Assembly (NCBI RefSeq): GCF_947494025.1
Contig: NZ_CANLTQ010000001.1
Coordinates: 434,001 to 498,000 of the forward strand
Origin: an uncultured Jannaschia sp.
Lineage (GTDB): Bacteria > Pseudomonadota > Alphaproteobacteria > Rhodobacterales > Rhodobacteraceae
Direction: 5' to 3'
Length of the DNA stretch: 64,000 nucleotides
Part shown: in pieces, positions 1 through 8,145 of the stretch
How positions within the stretch are numbered: position 1 is the first letter of the stretch
Layout: each line of letters opens with the position of its first letter
Made by a program: the position numbers and the translations under genes
The notes under the pieces: model-generated
Database searches by the model: none
What the model was told of the DNA's origin: nothing
The model's input: the letters and a program-made list of their open reading frames with translations, nothing else

Positions 1-949
1 CCCGCGTTTGCAGCGCGAGACGGTAGGCCTTGTTGCCGTGGCTGTCGACGGAGACGCCGACGATGCGGCCCGGCATGGTGCGCTTGAGCGCTTCGGCGCA
101 GGCGAAGAACGCCGCGTGCGGGCCGCCGTAGCCCAGCGGCACGCCGAAGCGCTGCGCGGAGCCCACGGCGATGTCGGCCCCCATCGCGCCCGGCTCCTTC
201 AGGAGGCAGAGCGCCAGAAGGTCCGTGGCGACGATGCCGATGGCCTTCGCGTCGTGCAGCGCCTGCATCTGGGGCGTCAGGTCGCGCAGGCTGCCCAGCG
301 TGTCGGGATACTGGAAGATCGCGCCGAACACGGACGCCGCGTCGAGATCGTCGATCTCGCCCACGACGAGTTCGATGCCGAGCGGTTCGGCCCGGGTGCG
401 CATGACCTCGATGTTCTGCGGGTGGCAGCGGGCATGGACGAAGAACCGCGTCTCCTTCGACTTCGCCGCGCGCTGCGCCATCACCATCGCCTCGGCGCAG
501 GCGGTGGCCTCGTCAAGAAGCGAGGCGTTGGCCACCGGAAGGCCGGTCAGATCGGAGACCATCGTCTGGAAGTTCAGAAGCGCCTCGAGCCGACCCTGCG
601 CGATCTCCGGCTGGTAGGGCGTGTAGGCCGTGTACCAGGCGGGATTCTCGAGGATGTTGCGCTGGATCGCGGGCGGCGTGACCGTGTCGGAATAGCCCTG
701 CCCGATCATGGCGGTGGTGACCCGGTTCCGCGCCGCGAGGTCGCGCATCCGCGCGAGGATCGCGTGCTCCGTCATCTGCGGCCAGGGCAGCGGCTCCGCC
801 TGCCGGATGGCGGCGGGCACCGTCTCCTCGATCAGCGCGTCGAGGCTGTCGCAGCCGATCACCTCCAGCATCTCCGCCATCTCGTCCGGGGAGGGGCCGA
901 TATGGCGGCGGTTGGCGAAATCGTAGGTGTCGTAATCGGTCAGGGGCAT
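1..949 (-). CDS. gcvP: glycine dehydrogenase (decarboxylating), P-protein, N-terminal part
   Basis: This is the PLP-dependent P-protein of the glycine cleavage system, which decarboxylates glycine and hands the aminomethyl group to the lipoyl arm of GcvH. Only the first 316 codons are in the window; the gene runs off the left edge. The start ATG (947–949) is preceded by GAGGA about 8 nt upstream, and the protein begins [20 protein letters not shown], the usual GcvP opening with the RHIGP motif. Also visible are [11 protein letters not shown], the [20 protein letters not shown] block and [14 protein letters not shown], all hallmarks of the family. It lies downstream of gcvT and gcvH on the same strand, separated from gcvH by 117 bp that contain a strong hairpin. 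The PLP lysine would be beyond the edge. Confidence 0.96.
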   Translation of the reverse strand, partial: MPLTDYDTYDFANRRHIGPSPDEMAEMLEVIGCDSLDALIEETVPAAIRQAEPLPWPQMTEHAILARMRDLAARNRVTTAMIGQGYSDTVTPPAIQRNILENPAWYTAYTPYQPEIAQGRLEALLNFQTMVSDLTGLPVANASLLDEATACAEAMVMAQRAAKSKETRFFVHARCHPQNIEVMRTRAEPLGIELVVGEIDDLDAASVFGAIFQYPDTLGSLRDLTPQMQALHDAKAIGIVATDLLALCLLKEPGAMGADIAVGSAQRFGVPLGYGGPHAAFFACAEALKRTMPGRIVGVSVDSHGNKAYRLALQTR

Positions 950-1008
950 GAGACGGTCCTCGGTCTGCGGCGCGGTCGGGGATCGGCAGGCCCGCCCCGG
1001 TCGGGACG

Positions 1009-1039
1009 AGCGTGACGGCCGCGCCGCGACCGTCACGCT
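1009..1039. other. strong hairpin in the gcvH–gcvP gap
   Basis: A perfect 10-bp inverted repeat, AGCGTGACGG (1009–1018) and CCGTCACGCT (1030–1039), encloses an 11-nt loop in the 117-bp spacer between gcvH and gcvP. There is no T-run on either side, so it is not a classical intrinsic terminator. It could be an mRNA processing or stability element, or a partial attenuator, that sets gcvP levels relative to gcvTH (inference). Confidence 0.5.
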
Positions 1040-1066
1040 GCCGAAGATGTCACGCGGACGCGGGCG

Positions 1067-1426
1067 TCAGTCCGCCACGAACTCGGCGTAGGCGTCCTCG
1101 TCCATCATGTCGCCCATCTCCTCGGGGGTGGTGGTCGTCATGCGAAAGAACCAGGCGGCTTCGGCGTCCTCGTTCACGAGGCCGGGATTGTCGGAAAGGG
1201 CCTCGTTCACCTCGACGATCTCGCCGTCGAGCGGGGCCAGGATGTCGGAGGCGGCCTTGACGCTTTCGATCACGACGATCTCCTCGCCCTTGGTGACCGT
1301 GCGGCCCACATCGGGCAGCTCCACGAACACGACGTCGCCCAGCTGCGTCGCGGCGTGTCCGGTGATGCCGACGGTGACGACACCGTCCGTGTCCTCGAGC
1401 CATTCATGATCTTCGGTGTACTTCAT
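1067..1426 (-). CDS. gcvH: glycine cleavage system H protein
   Basis: This is the small lipoyl carrier of the glycine cleavage system. It shuttles the aminomethyl group between P-, T- and L-proteins. The 119-residue product has the normal family length. It opens [11 protein letters not shown] and carries the lipoylation motif ESVKAAS with the modified lysine at about residue 57. The ATG at 1424–1426 has AGAGGA just upstream. It follows gcvT by only 11 bp, so the two are almost certainly co-transcribed from the riboswitch-controlled promoter. The open frame continues upstream of this start into gcvT territory, but that extension has no H-protein similarity. Confidence 0.97.
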   Translation of the reverse strand: MKYTEDHEWLEDTDGVVTVGITGHAATQLGDVVFVELPDVGRTVTKGEEIVVIESVKAASDILAPLDGEIVEVNEALSDNPGLVNEDAEAAWFFRMTTTTPEEMGDMMDEDAYAEFVAD

Positions 1427-1437
1427 CTCGATCCTCT

Positions 1438-2547
1438 TCAGCGCCGGTAGCGCGGCTGGTGGAAGGGCAGGTCGGCGACCGTCACGGGCAACCGCTTGCC
1501 GCGCACGTCTCCATAAAGAACGGACCCGACCGCCGTGCCAATAGGCACGTAGCCCATCGCGACGGGCGCGCCCACCGAAGGGCCGAACCCGCCCGAGGTC
1601 ACGGTGCCGCAGGGGGTCGTGGCGTCCGCGCCGGGGTAGAGCGCCACGCCCGTCCGCATCGGCGCCCGGCCCTCGGGGCGCAGGCCGACGCGGATGCGTT
1701 TCGGGCCGTCCGCGAGTTCCGCCAGGATACGCTCCGACCCGGTGAACCCGCCCGCGCGGTCGCCGCCCGTGCGCCGGACCTTCTGGATCGCCCAGCCGAG
1801 CCCGGCCTCCACCGGCGTGATCTCGGGTGTCAGGTCCTGTCCGTAGAGGGGCATCCCCGCCTCGAGCCGGAGCGAATCGCGCGCGCCGAGGCCGATGGGC
1901 ATCACGCCGTCGCGGGACAGGAGCGCGCGGGCGAAGGCGTCGACCCGGTCGACCGGCACGCTGATCTCGAACCCGTCCTCGCCGGTATAGCCCGACCGGC
2001 TGATCCAGAGCGCCGCGCCCTCCCAGTCGAAGGTGGCGACGTCCATGAACCGCATCCCCGCCACGCCGGGCACCGGCCCGGCCAGCGCGGCCTCCGCCGA
2101 CGGACCCTGCAGCGCGAGGAGAGCACGGTCCTCCAGCATCTCCACCGAATGGTCGGGCAGGCCCTTCCGCAGGATCTCGAGGTCGAGGTGCTTCATCGCG
2201 CCGTTGACGACGAGGAACAGGTGGTCCCCCCGGTTCGCGACCATCAGGTCGTCGGCCAGCCCGCCGTCGGGAAAGGTCAGGAACCCGTAGCGCTGCCGCC
2301 CCTCGGCGAGCCCCACGACGTTGACCGGCACCAAGGCTTCGAGCGCGGCGGCCGCGTTCTCGCCGCGGATGACGACCTGACCCATGTGGCTCACGTCGAA
2401 AAGGCCGGCCTTCGCGCGGGTGTGCAGGTGTTCGGCCATCACGCCGGCGGGATATTGCACCGGCATCGAATAGCCCGCGAACGGCACCATGCGTCCGCCG
2501 AGCTCCGTGTGCAGGCCGTCGAGCGGCAGGGGAATCGGGTCGTCCAT
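1438..2547 (-). CDS. gcvT: aminomethyltransferase, glycine cleavage T protein
   Basis: This T-protein releases ammonia from the GcvH-bound aminomethyl group and forms 5,10-methylenetetrahydrofolate. It has 369 residues, typical for the family. Visible family signatures are the N-terminal [21 protein letters not shown], then [20 protein letters not shown] in the middle, the [18 protein letters not shown] block and the C-terminal beta-barrel region. The start ATG at 2545–2547 has GGAG 7 nt upstream. It is the first gene of gcvT–gcvH–gcvP, and its leader contains a tandem glycine riboswitch about 40 bp upstream of the start. Confidence 0.97.
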   Translation of the reverse strand: MDDPIPLPLDGLHTELGGRMVPFAGYSMPVQYPAGVMAEHLHTRAKAGLFDVSHMGQVVIRGENAAAALEALVPVNVVGLAEGRQRYGFLTFPDGGLADDLMVANRGDHLFLVVNGAMKHLDLEILRKGLPDHSVEMLEDRALLALQGPSAEAALAGPVPGVAGMRFMDVATFDWEGAALWISRSGYTGEDGFEISVPVDRVDAFARALLSRDGVMPIGLGARDSLRLEAGMPLYGQDLTPEITPVEAGLGWAIQKVRRTGGDRAGGFTGSERILAELADGPKRIRVGLRPEGRAPMRTGVALYPGADATTPCGTVTSGGFGPSVGAPVAMGYVPIGTAVGSVLYGDVRGKRLPVTVADLPFHQPRYRR

Positions 2548-2587
2548 TCGGCATCTCCTCGGGTCACGCGCCCGCGTTTCGATGCCC

Positions 2588-2735
2588 CCTCTGTCCCTTG
2601 CGCCTGAGATCGCTATCCCTTCGGCGGGTCCGCGAGGGACCTCTCTCCAGAGTACGTTTCGCGGCCGGTCCGTTCGCCTGAGAGTTTACCGGGGCGGTTG
2701 CTCCTTCGGCCCTGCCTGGGGCAGAGTCTCCCGGG
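2588..2735 (-). promoter_or_regulatory. tandem glycine riboswitch (two aptamers)
   Basis: Read on the minus strand, the gcvT leader contains two consecutive copies of the glycine aptamer layout. Aptamer I (about 2653–2735) shows GGGAGACTCTG, then GCCGAAGGAGCAA and CTCTCAGGCGAACGGAC. Aptamer II (about 2588–2650) shows CTGGAGAGAGG, then GCCGAAGGGAT and CTCAGGCGCAAGGGACAGAG. The GAGAG / CCGAAGG / CTCAGGC-AAAGGAC order is the known glycine riboswitch consensus, and the tandem form usually switches glycine cleavage genes on when glycine is abundant. The second aptamer ends about 40 nt before the gcvT start, too close for a large terminator platform. Control may therefore act on the ribosome-binding region (inference). 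Confidence 0.93.
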
Positions 2736-2786
2736 CCGCGCGAAACCCTGATAGGTGGCGCGGCGACCATCGCGCAAGAGGAAAAG

Positions 2787-3320
2787 ATGCATCGCTTCTT
2801 CGGCTACGGCTCGCTCGTCAATCGCCGCACCCATCTCTATCCGGCCGGCCGGCGGCTGACCGTGCGCGGATGGCGGCGCGCCTGGCGGCACACGGTGTTC
2901 CACCACGCGCCGTTCCTGACCGCCGTGCCCGACCCCGAAAGCGAGATCGACGGCCTCGCGGCGGAGGTGCCCGGCGGCGACTGGAAGGCGCTCGACGCGC
3001 GGGAAACGGGCTATCTGCGCCGGGCCCTGCCCGAGGGGCCGTCGATCTACCACATCCCTCCGGATCTGCATCCCGCCCCGGAGGCGGAACTGCCGATCCT
3101 GCTCAGCTATCTCGACGTGGTAGTGCAGGGCTACCTGCGGGAATACGGCGAGGCGGGCGTGGCGCGCTTCTTCGAGACAACCGACGGCTGGGAGGCGCCG
3201 ATCCGCAACGACCGCGCCACCCCCGTCTATCCCCGCGCGCAAACCCTGACGGAGCGGGAGGCGGCGCTGGTGGACGACTGGCTCAGCCGGGTGCGCCCGA
3301 TCGCGGTCCCGCACGGCTGA
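2787..3320 (+). CDS. gamma-glutamylcyclotransferase-like (AIG2/GGCT fold) protein
   Basis: This is a 177-residue protein with the GGCT-fold signature FGYGSL at residues 5–10 and the LDARETGYLRR block that holds the presumed catalytic Glu73. Family members release 5-oxoproline from gamma-glutamyl amines or peptides such as glutathione; the substrate of this one cannot be told from sequence. The ATG follows GAGGAAAAG. It is divergent from the gcv operon, whose riboswitch leader lies between them. Its 3' end overlaps the convergent dsbD-like gene by 38 bp, so both termini are coding on both strands. There is no signal peptide, so it should be cytoplasmic. Confidence 0.8.
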   Translation: MHRFFGYGSLVNRRTHLYPAGRRLTVRGWRRAWRHTVFHHAPFLTAVPDPESEIDGLAAEVPGGDWKALDARETGYLRRALPEGPSIYHIPPDLHPAPEAELPILLSYLDVVVQGYLREYGEAGVARFFETTDGWEAPIRNDRATPVYPRAQTLTEREAALVDDWLSRVRPIAVPHG

Positions 3321-5310
3321 TCGCGTCGAGCACGGCTGCCTCGGTCAGGAGCTCCGGCAGCAGGATGCCATCCGGCGCGCCCGGCCCGTAGACCGCGTCG
3401 AACGGGATGCCGAAGCGGTCGTTCGCCCGGAGATAGGCCGCGATCGCGTCGTCGGGACGGGTCCAGTCCGCCTGAAGCGCCACCGTCCCCGCCAGCGCTT
3501 TCGCCACGTTGTCGCGGGTCAGCACGAGGCTCTTGTTCGCCTTGCAGGTCAGGCACCAATCGGCGGTGACGTCGACGAAGACGGTGTTGCCCCGCGCCAC
3601 CTCCTCGGCGATCCGGGCTTCGGCGAAGGGCTCCCACCCGGCATCGACGGCGCGGTCCGCCTCGGCCGGCGGGGTGACCGCCGCGGCGAGGACCAGCGCG
3701 GCGAGCCCCGCCCCGCCCGCCAGCCGCGCGCGGCGACCGACGGCGAGCGCAACAAACATCGCCGCCGCCAGTCCGCCCACGACGAGCGCCATACGAAGCC
3801 CTGCCGCCCCGGCCAGCACGGAAAGGAGCCACAGCGCCGTCAGAAGGAGCAGCCCGCCCAGCACGACCTGCACCTGCCGCATCCACCGCCCGGGCCGCGG
3901 CAGGCGCCGGACGAGCGCGGGCCGCGCGGCGACCGCCAGATAGGGCAGCGCGAGGCCCGTCCCCATGGCGAGGAACACGGCGAGCGTCAGTGCGGGGCCG
4001 CCGGTCAGCGCGTAGGTCACGGCCGTTCCTATAAAGGGGGCTGAGCAGGGCGTCGCCATCACGGCGGCGAAGGCCCCGGTGGCAAAGTCCCCGCCCCAGC
4101 CACCCCGCGTCTCCGTCCGCGCCATTCCGGTCAGCGCCCCCTGGCCTATCCGGACCTCGAACAGGCCGAGCATGTTGGCCGCGAAGATCGTGATCAGCCC
4201 GATCATCAGCGCCAGAAAGGCAGGGTTCTGGAACTGCACGCCCCAGCCCACCGCGTAGCCCGCGCCCCGCAGCCCGATCACCGCGAGCGCCAGTGCGCCG
4301 AAGAAGGCGAGAACGCCCCCCGCGGTGGCGAGGAACCCTGCCCGCACGCGCGCCGGGGCGCGGTCCCGGGCCTGCAGGGCCGAGGCGAGCTTGATCGACA
4401 GGACGGGCAGGACGCAGGGCATCACGTTCAGAAGGAGACCGCCCAGCATCGCCACGAGGAGCACGCGCCAGAGCGCGCCGGACGCCGCCCCGTCCGCCCG
4501 CGCGGGCGGCGTGTCCGACAGCGTCAGCGGAACGGTCGCCGCGCGATCGCCGTCCACCAGCGTCAGCGTCGGCGCCCCCTCCCCCGTGCCGGAAACCGGG
4601 ATGCGCGCCCAGAGCCGCCGCCCCCCGTCGGAAAGGACGATCTCGGGCTTGCCGAAGGCCGCGTAGGCCCCGCGCTCGGGGAACAGGTCGGGATTGGCGA
4701 ACGGCTCCGCCGCGCGCGCGGCGACGGTGAGGGCCGTGTCGTCGAGATGGGCGCCCTCGATCTCGATCCCGGCCTCCGCCGCCGATCCGGGCACGCGCGC
4801 CGTCCAATCCGCCAGCCGGTCGGCGGAGACGGCGTCGAGCCCGCCCCCCGCCGGCAGGTCGAGCGCGAGGCCGAGCGTTTCGGGCACGCAGATCTCCGCG
4901 CAGACGAGCAGGTCCACCCGCAGGTCCAGCCGCGCCGGCGCGCCCGGTTCCGAAAGCGTCACCGTAAGCGGATGCAGCACGTGGTCGGCATAGCCGAAGT
5001 TCTGGATGTCGAAGGCCTCGAACCGCTCGGGTGCGGGATAGGCCAGTTCGACCGAAGCAACGTTCTCCGACCCCTCCCAGGAGATCGCGGGCGGCAGGCC
5101 CACCTCCCCCGGGGAGCGCCAGTAGCTGTGCCAGCCCGGCTCCAGCGCGAGGTCGAGCCCCGCCTGCACCGTGGCCACCCCCGCGCCCACGCCGTCCTGC
5201 GCCGTCAGCAGCCGCGCGGTCACGGCGTTGCCGCGCGCGACCTCGGACTGCGCCGCGAGGAGCGGTGCGGCGAGAAGCGCGAAGATCAGGATGACGAGAC
5301 AACGGAGCAT
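3283..5310 (-). CDS. DsbD/ScsB-type thiol:disulfide interchange protein
   Basis: This inner-membrane electron conduit carries reducing power from cytoplasmic thioredoxin to the periplasm. The product has 675 residues. A signal peptide (MLRCLVILIFALLAAPLLAA) is followed by a periplasmic domain with a CAEIC pair (C137, C141). A DsbD/CcdA-like membrane core with about eight helices follows, with cysteines in MPCVLP (C299) and TPCSAP (C422). A C-terminal thioredoxin domain contains WCLTC (C586, C589). The start at 5310 was chosen because upstream in-frame codons lack signal-peptide character. It is divergent from a DsbA-family gene, which suggests a shared periplasmic redox role. The N-terminal domain resembles ScsB more than E. 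coli DsbD (inference). Confidence 0.88.
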   Translation of the reverse strand: MLRCLVILIFALLAAPLLAAQSEVARGNAVTARLLTAQDGVGAGVATVQAGLDLALEPGWHSYWRSPGEVGLPPAISWEGSENVASVELAYPAPERFEAFDIQNFGYADHVLHPLTVTLSEPGAPARLDLRVDLLVCAEICVPETLGLALDLPAGGGLDAVSADRLADWTARVPGSAAEAGIEIEGAHLDDTALTVAARAAEPFANPDLFPERGAYAAFGKPEIVLSDGGRRLWARIPVSGTGEGAPTLTLVDGDRAATVPLTLSDTPPARADGAASGALWRVLLVAMLGGLLLNVMPCVLPVLSIKLASALQARDRAPARVRAGFLATAGGVLAFFGALALAVIGLRGAGYAVGWGVQFQNPAFLALMIGLITIFAANMLGLFEVRIGQGALTGMARTETRGGWGGDFATGAFAAVMATPCSAPFIGTAVTYALTGGPALTLAVFLAMGTGLALPYLAVAARPALVRRLPRPGRWMRQVQVVLGGLLLLTALWLLSVLAGAAGLRMALVVGGLAAAMFVALAVGRRARLAGGAGLAALVLAAAVTPPAEADRAVDAGWEPFAEARIAEEVARGNTVFVDVTADWCLTCKANKSLVLTRDNVAKALAGTVALQADWTRPDDAIAAYLRANDRFGIPFDAVYGPGAPDGILLPELLTEAAVLDAISRAGPRSGAPG

Positions 5311-5443
5311 CGCCCGCGGGTCTACGCCAGAGGGCGGACGCGCGACAGGCCCGGACCCCGCGCTGACAGGAACGTGACCGAAGGCGCTTGCCTTGCGCGA
5401 ACCCGCGGGCCACGCTGCGCCCGCACGAAAATCAGGATCCGCC

Positions 5444-6169
5444 ATGACCCGCCTTATCGCCGCCCTTGCCGCCACGACGTGCCTCGGCACCCTGCCCGCC
5501 CCAGCGCAGGACCTGACGGAGGAGCGGGTCAGGGAGCTTGCCCTCGAGGCCATCCTGGAGAACCCGCAGGTCGTGATGGACGCCGTCGCGATCCTTCAGG
5601 AACGCGAGGCGCAGGCGGCGGCGGACCAGGCGCAGACCGCGCTGGGCGAGAACCGCGCCGCGCTGGAGCAGGACCCGAACGCGCCGGTCTTGGGCAATCC
5701 CGAGGGCGACGTCACCGTGGTGGAGTTCTTCGACTACAACTGCCCCTATTGCCGCCGTGCCGCCGACGAGGTCGCGGCCCTGATCGAGAACGACGGCGAC
5801 GTCCGGGTGGTCTACCGGGAATGGCCGATCCTGGGCGAAGGCTCGGTCTTCGCGTCGCGCGCCGCGCTCGCCGCCCGGGCGCAGGACAAGTACGCCGAGC
5901 TGCACAAGGCCATGCTCGGCTCCGAGGGGCGGCTCGACGAGAATGCGGTGATGCGGATCGCGGAGGAGGTCGGGCTCGACACCGACAAGCTGCGGGCCGA
6001 CATGGAGGCGCCGGAGGTGGCCGAGCATATCGACACGTCCATGGCGCTGGCGCAGTCGCTGGGCTTCACCGGCACGCCGAGCTTCGTGATCGGCGAGAAC
6101 CGCGCGCCCGGCTTGATCGACGCCGAGCAGATGCGGGCCATGATCGAGATGGCGCGCGACGACGGCTGA
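5444..6169 (+). CDS. DsbA-family periplasmic thioredoxin-fold oxidoreductase
   Basis: A 241-residue secreted protein with a signal peptide ending near APAQ (residue 22). A helical segment, about residues 24–75, resembles the N-terminal region of Com1/ScsC-like proteins and may mediate oligomerization. The DsbA-like domain starts at about residue 83 and has the active site FFDYNCPYC (C100–C103) and a GTPSF cis-proline loop. The start ATG at 5444 was preferred over an upstream in-frame ATG because it begins the hydrophobic signal sequence. It is transcribed divergently from the DsbD-like gene 133 bp away; the latter probably keeps it reduced, as in ScsB/ScsC pairs (inference). It converges on metF. 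Confidence 0.88.
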   Translation: MTRLIAALAATTCLGTLPAPAQDLTEERVRELALEAILENPQVVMDAVAILQEREAQAAADQAQTALGENRAALEQDPNAPVLGNPEGDVTVVEFFDYNCPYCRRAADEVAALIENDGDVRVVYREWPILGEGSVFASRAALAARAQDKYAELHKAMLGSEGRLDENAVMRIAEEVGLDTDKLRADMEAPEVAEHIDTSMALAQSLGFTGTPSFVIGENRAPGLIDAEQMRAMIEMARDDG

Positions 6170-6185
6170 CGCCGCCCCGCGAGCC

Positions 6186-7049
6186 TCAGGCCACCTCGCT
6201 CAGCGTCACCTTCGGCTTGAGCCCGAGCGCGACGCAGACGTCGCGCGTCAGCTCCGGCCGGTTCAGTGTGTAGAAATGCAGCTGCTCGCAACCCTCGCAG
6301 ACCAGCGTGTCGGCGAGCTCCGCCGCCTGCGCCACGGCGAGCAGGTCCGCCCGGTCGTCGCGCACCGCCACGTCGAAGGCCGCGCGCAGGTCGTCGGGGA
6401 TGAGCGCCCCGCAGGCATCGGCGAATTTCGAGGCCTTGGCCCAGTTCTCGACCGGCAGGATGCCGGGCACGATCGGCGCATCGATGCCGGCGGCCACGGC
6501 GCGGTCGCGAAAGCGCAGGAACGTCTCGGGGTCGAAGAAGAACTGCGTGATCGCCTCCTTCGCGCCGGCGTCGATCTTGCGCTTGAGCCAGGCGATGTCG
6601 GCATCCCCGTCCGCCGCCTCCGGGTGCTTGTCGGGATAGCAGCCCACGCGTAATGTGAACCCCTCCTCGGCCAGCGCGGCCACCAGCTCCACCGAGTTGG
6701 CGAATCCGTCGGGATGCGCCGTGAACCCGTCCGTGCCCCTGGGCGGGTCGCCGCGAAGCGCCACGATGTCCTCCACGCCCGCCTTGCGGAAGCCGCGCGC
6801 GACGTCCAGCGTCTCCTCCCGGCTGGCATCCACGCAGGTCAGATGTCCCGCCACGCGCAGATCGAAGGCCTGACCGATGGTCGCCACCGCCTCGCGCGTC
6901 AGCTCCCGCGTCGTCCCGCCGGCCCCGTAGGTGACCGAAACCCATTCGGGCGCCAGCGGTGCGAGCGTCTGCACGGTGTCCCACAGACGGAAGCTGCCCT
7001 GCAGCGATTTCGGCGGAAAGAACTCGAAGGAGACGGCGGGCATGGGCAT
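6186..7049 (-). CDS. metF: methylenetetrahydrofolate reductase
   Basis: This FAD enzyme reduces 5,10-methylenetetrahydrofolate to 5-methyltetrahydrofolate for methionine synthesis. The 287-residue product opens MPMPAVSFEFFPPKS, the classic MetF start. It has SVTYGAGGTTRELT, AHLTCVDAS-like (GHLTCVDAS) and ALRGDPP motifs, then QFFFDPETF and PGILPV. The C-terminal HFYTLNRPELT block completes the fold. The start at 7049 directly begins the conserved beta strand. It is divergent from a MetR-type LysR regulator with a 90-bp intergenic region holding a TGAG-N5-CTCA box, so MetR/homocysteine control is likely. One-carbon supply from the nearby gcv operon is metabolically linked. Confidence 0.96.
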   Translation of the reverse strand: MPMPAVSFEFFPPKSLQGSFRLWDTVQTLAPLAPEWVSVTYGAGGTTRELTREAVATIGQAFDLRVAGHLTCVDASREETLDVARGFRKAGVEDIVALRGDPPRGTDGFTAHPDGFANSVELVAALAEEGFTLRVGCYPDKHPEAADGDADIAWLKRKIDAGAKEAITQFFFDPETFLRFRDRAVAAGIDAPIVPGILPVENWAKASKFADACGALIPDDLRAAFDVAVRDDRADLLAVAQAAELADTLVCEGCEQLHFYTLNRPELTRDVCVALGLKPKVTLSEVA

Positions 7050-7098
7050 GATATGGCATCCTCTGGCGTTGGAACGCTTGTGACACGACCCGGTTTCG

Positions 7099-7111
7099 TG
7101 AGACAGCCTCA
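7099..7111. promoter_or_regulatory. MetR-like operator in the metF–metR gap
   Basis: TGAGACAGCCTCA is a perfect 4+4 inverted repeat with a 5-nt spacer. It matches the TGAA-N5-TTCA pattern of MetR boxes with A-to-G and T-to-C changes at the inner positions. It sits between the divergent metF and metR starts, 28 bp from the metR ATG, the usual place for a LysR-type autoregulated operator. This is a motif match only; binding is inferred. Confidence 0.5.
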
Positions 7112-7139
7112 TAATGTTCAACACGGACATGAGCCGGGT

Positions 7140-8075
7140 ATGCGATTGAACCTCGAATTCCGTCATCTCCGCACGATCCGCGCGATCCACGATTGCGGCG
7201 GGCTCGCCCGCGCGGCGGACCGGCTCCACATCACGCAATCCGCGCTGTCGCACCAGATCAAGAACCTCGAGGCGCAGATCGGGGTGGATCTCTTCGTGCG
7301 GCGGTCCAAGCCGATGACGCTTTCGGCGGCGGGCCAGCGGCTCCTGCGGCTGGCCGACCAGGTCCTGCCGCAGGTCGAGGCGGTGGAGCAGGACTTCGCC
7401 GGCATGGTGTCGGGGCGGACCGGACGCCTGCATATCGCCATCGAATGCCATGCCTGCTTCGAATGGCTGTTCCCCGTGCTCGAGCAGTTCCGCCGCGCCT
7501 GGCCCGAGGTCGACGTGGACATCCGCCCCGGCCTCCAGTTCCAGGCCCTGCCGGCCTTGCAAAAGGGGGAGGTGGATCTCGTCGTCTCGTCCGATCCCGA
7601 GAATCTGCCCGGCGTCGAGTTCGCGCCGCTCTTCGACTACGCGCCGGTCTTTCTCGCGGCCGCCGCGCATCCGCTCGCGCAGAAGCCCTTCGTCGAGGCC
7701 GCGGACTTCGCCGGCGAGACGCTGATCACTTACCCGGTGGAGCGTGGCCGCCTCGACGTATTCAGCCAGTTGCTGATCCCCGCGGGGATCGAGCCCGCCA
7801 CCGTCCGGCAGGTGGAGCTGACGGCGGTGATCCTGCTCCTCGTGGCGTCGAACCGCGGCGTCGCCGTGCTGCCCGACTGGGTCGTGCGTGACGTGCGCTG
7901 GAACTCCGACTACGTGACGCGTCCGCTGACCGCCACCGGACTGACCCGGCGCCTCTACGCCGCCGTGCGCGGAGAGGATGCGACGAAGCCGTTCGTGGCG
8001 CATGTGCTGCGCCTGATGCGGACCGAGCCCCTGAAGCTGCAGCGCGAGGGCGACGCGGCGCGCCGCGCCGGCTGA
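7140..8075 (+). CDS. metR: MetR-type LysR-family transcriptional regulator
   Basis: A 311-residue LysR-family protein. The N-terminal winged helix-turn-helix, about residues 3–60, includes FRHLRTIRAIHDCGGLARAA and LHITQSALSHQIKNLE, with the typical LFVRRSKPMTLSAAGQ wing. The rest is a periplasmic-binding-protein-like co-inducer domain beginning near TGRLHIAIECHACFEWLFP, a stretch characteristic of MetR. Divergent pairing with metF supports MetR, which responds to homocysteine and activates methionine genes. The start at 7140 was chosen because the frame upstream overlaps metF and lacks LysR features. Confidence 0.92.
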   Translation: MRLNLEFRHLRTIRAIHDCGGLARAADRLHITQSALSHQIKNLEAQIGVDLFVRRSKPMTLSAAGQRLLRLADQVLPQVEAVEQDFAGMVSGRTGRLHIAIECHACFEWLFPVLEQFRRAWPEVDVDIRPGLQFQALPALQKGEVDLVVSSDPENLPGVEFAPLFDYAPVFLAAAAHPLAQKPFVEAADFAGETLITYPVERGRLDVFSQLLIPAGIEPATVRQVELTAVILLLVASNRGVAVLPDWVVRDVRWNSDYVTRPLTATGLTRRLYAAVRGEDATKPFVAHVLRLMRTEPLKLQREGDAARRAG

Positions 8076-8145
8076 ACGCGCCGGGGGTGGTCCCTTCCGC
8101 CCGCCTCCGCTAAACGCACCGCCTGACGCCAAGCGGAGCGAGAGA

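Noticed and set aside
8-1015. 335-codon open frame on the plus strand
   Set aside because: It is antisense to gcvP, whose protein is clearly recognisable on the minus strand; composition is Arg/His-rich, typical of a shadow frame.
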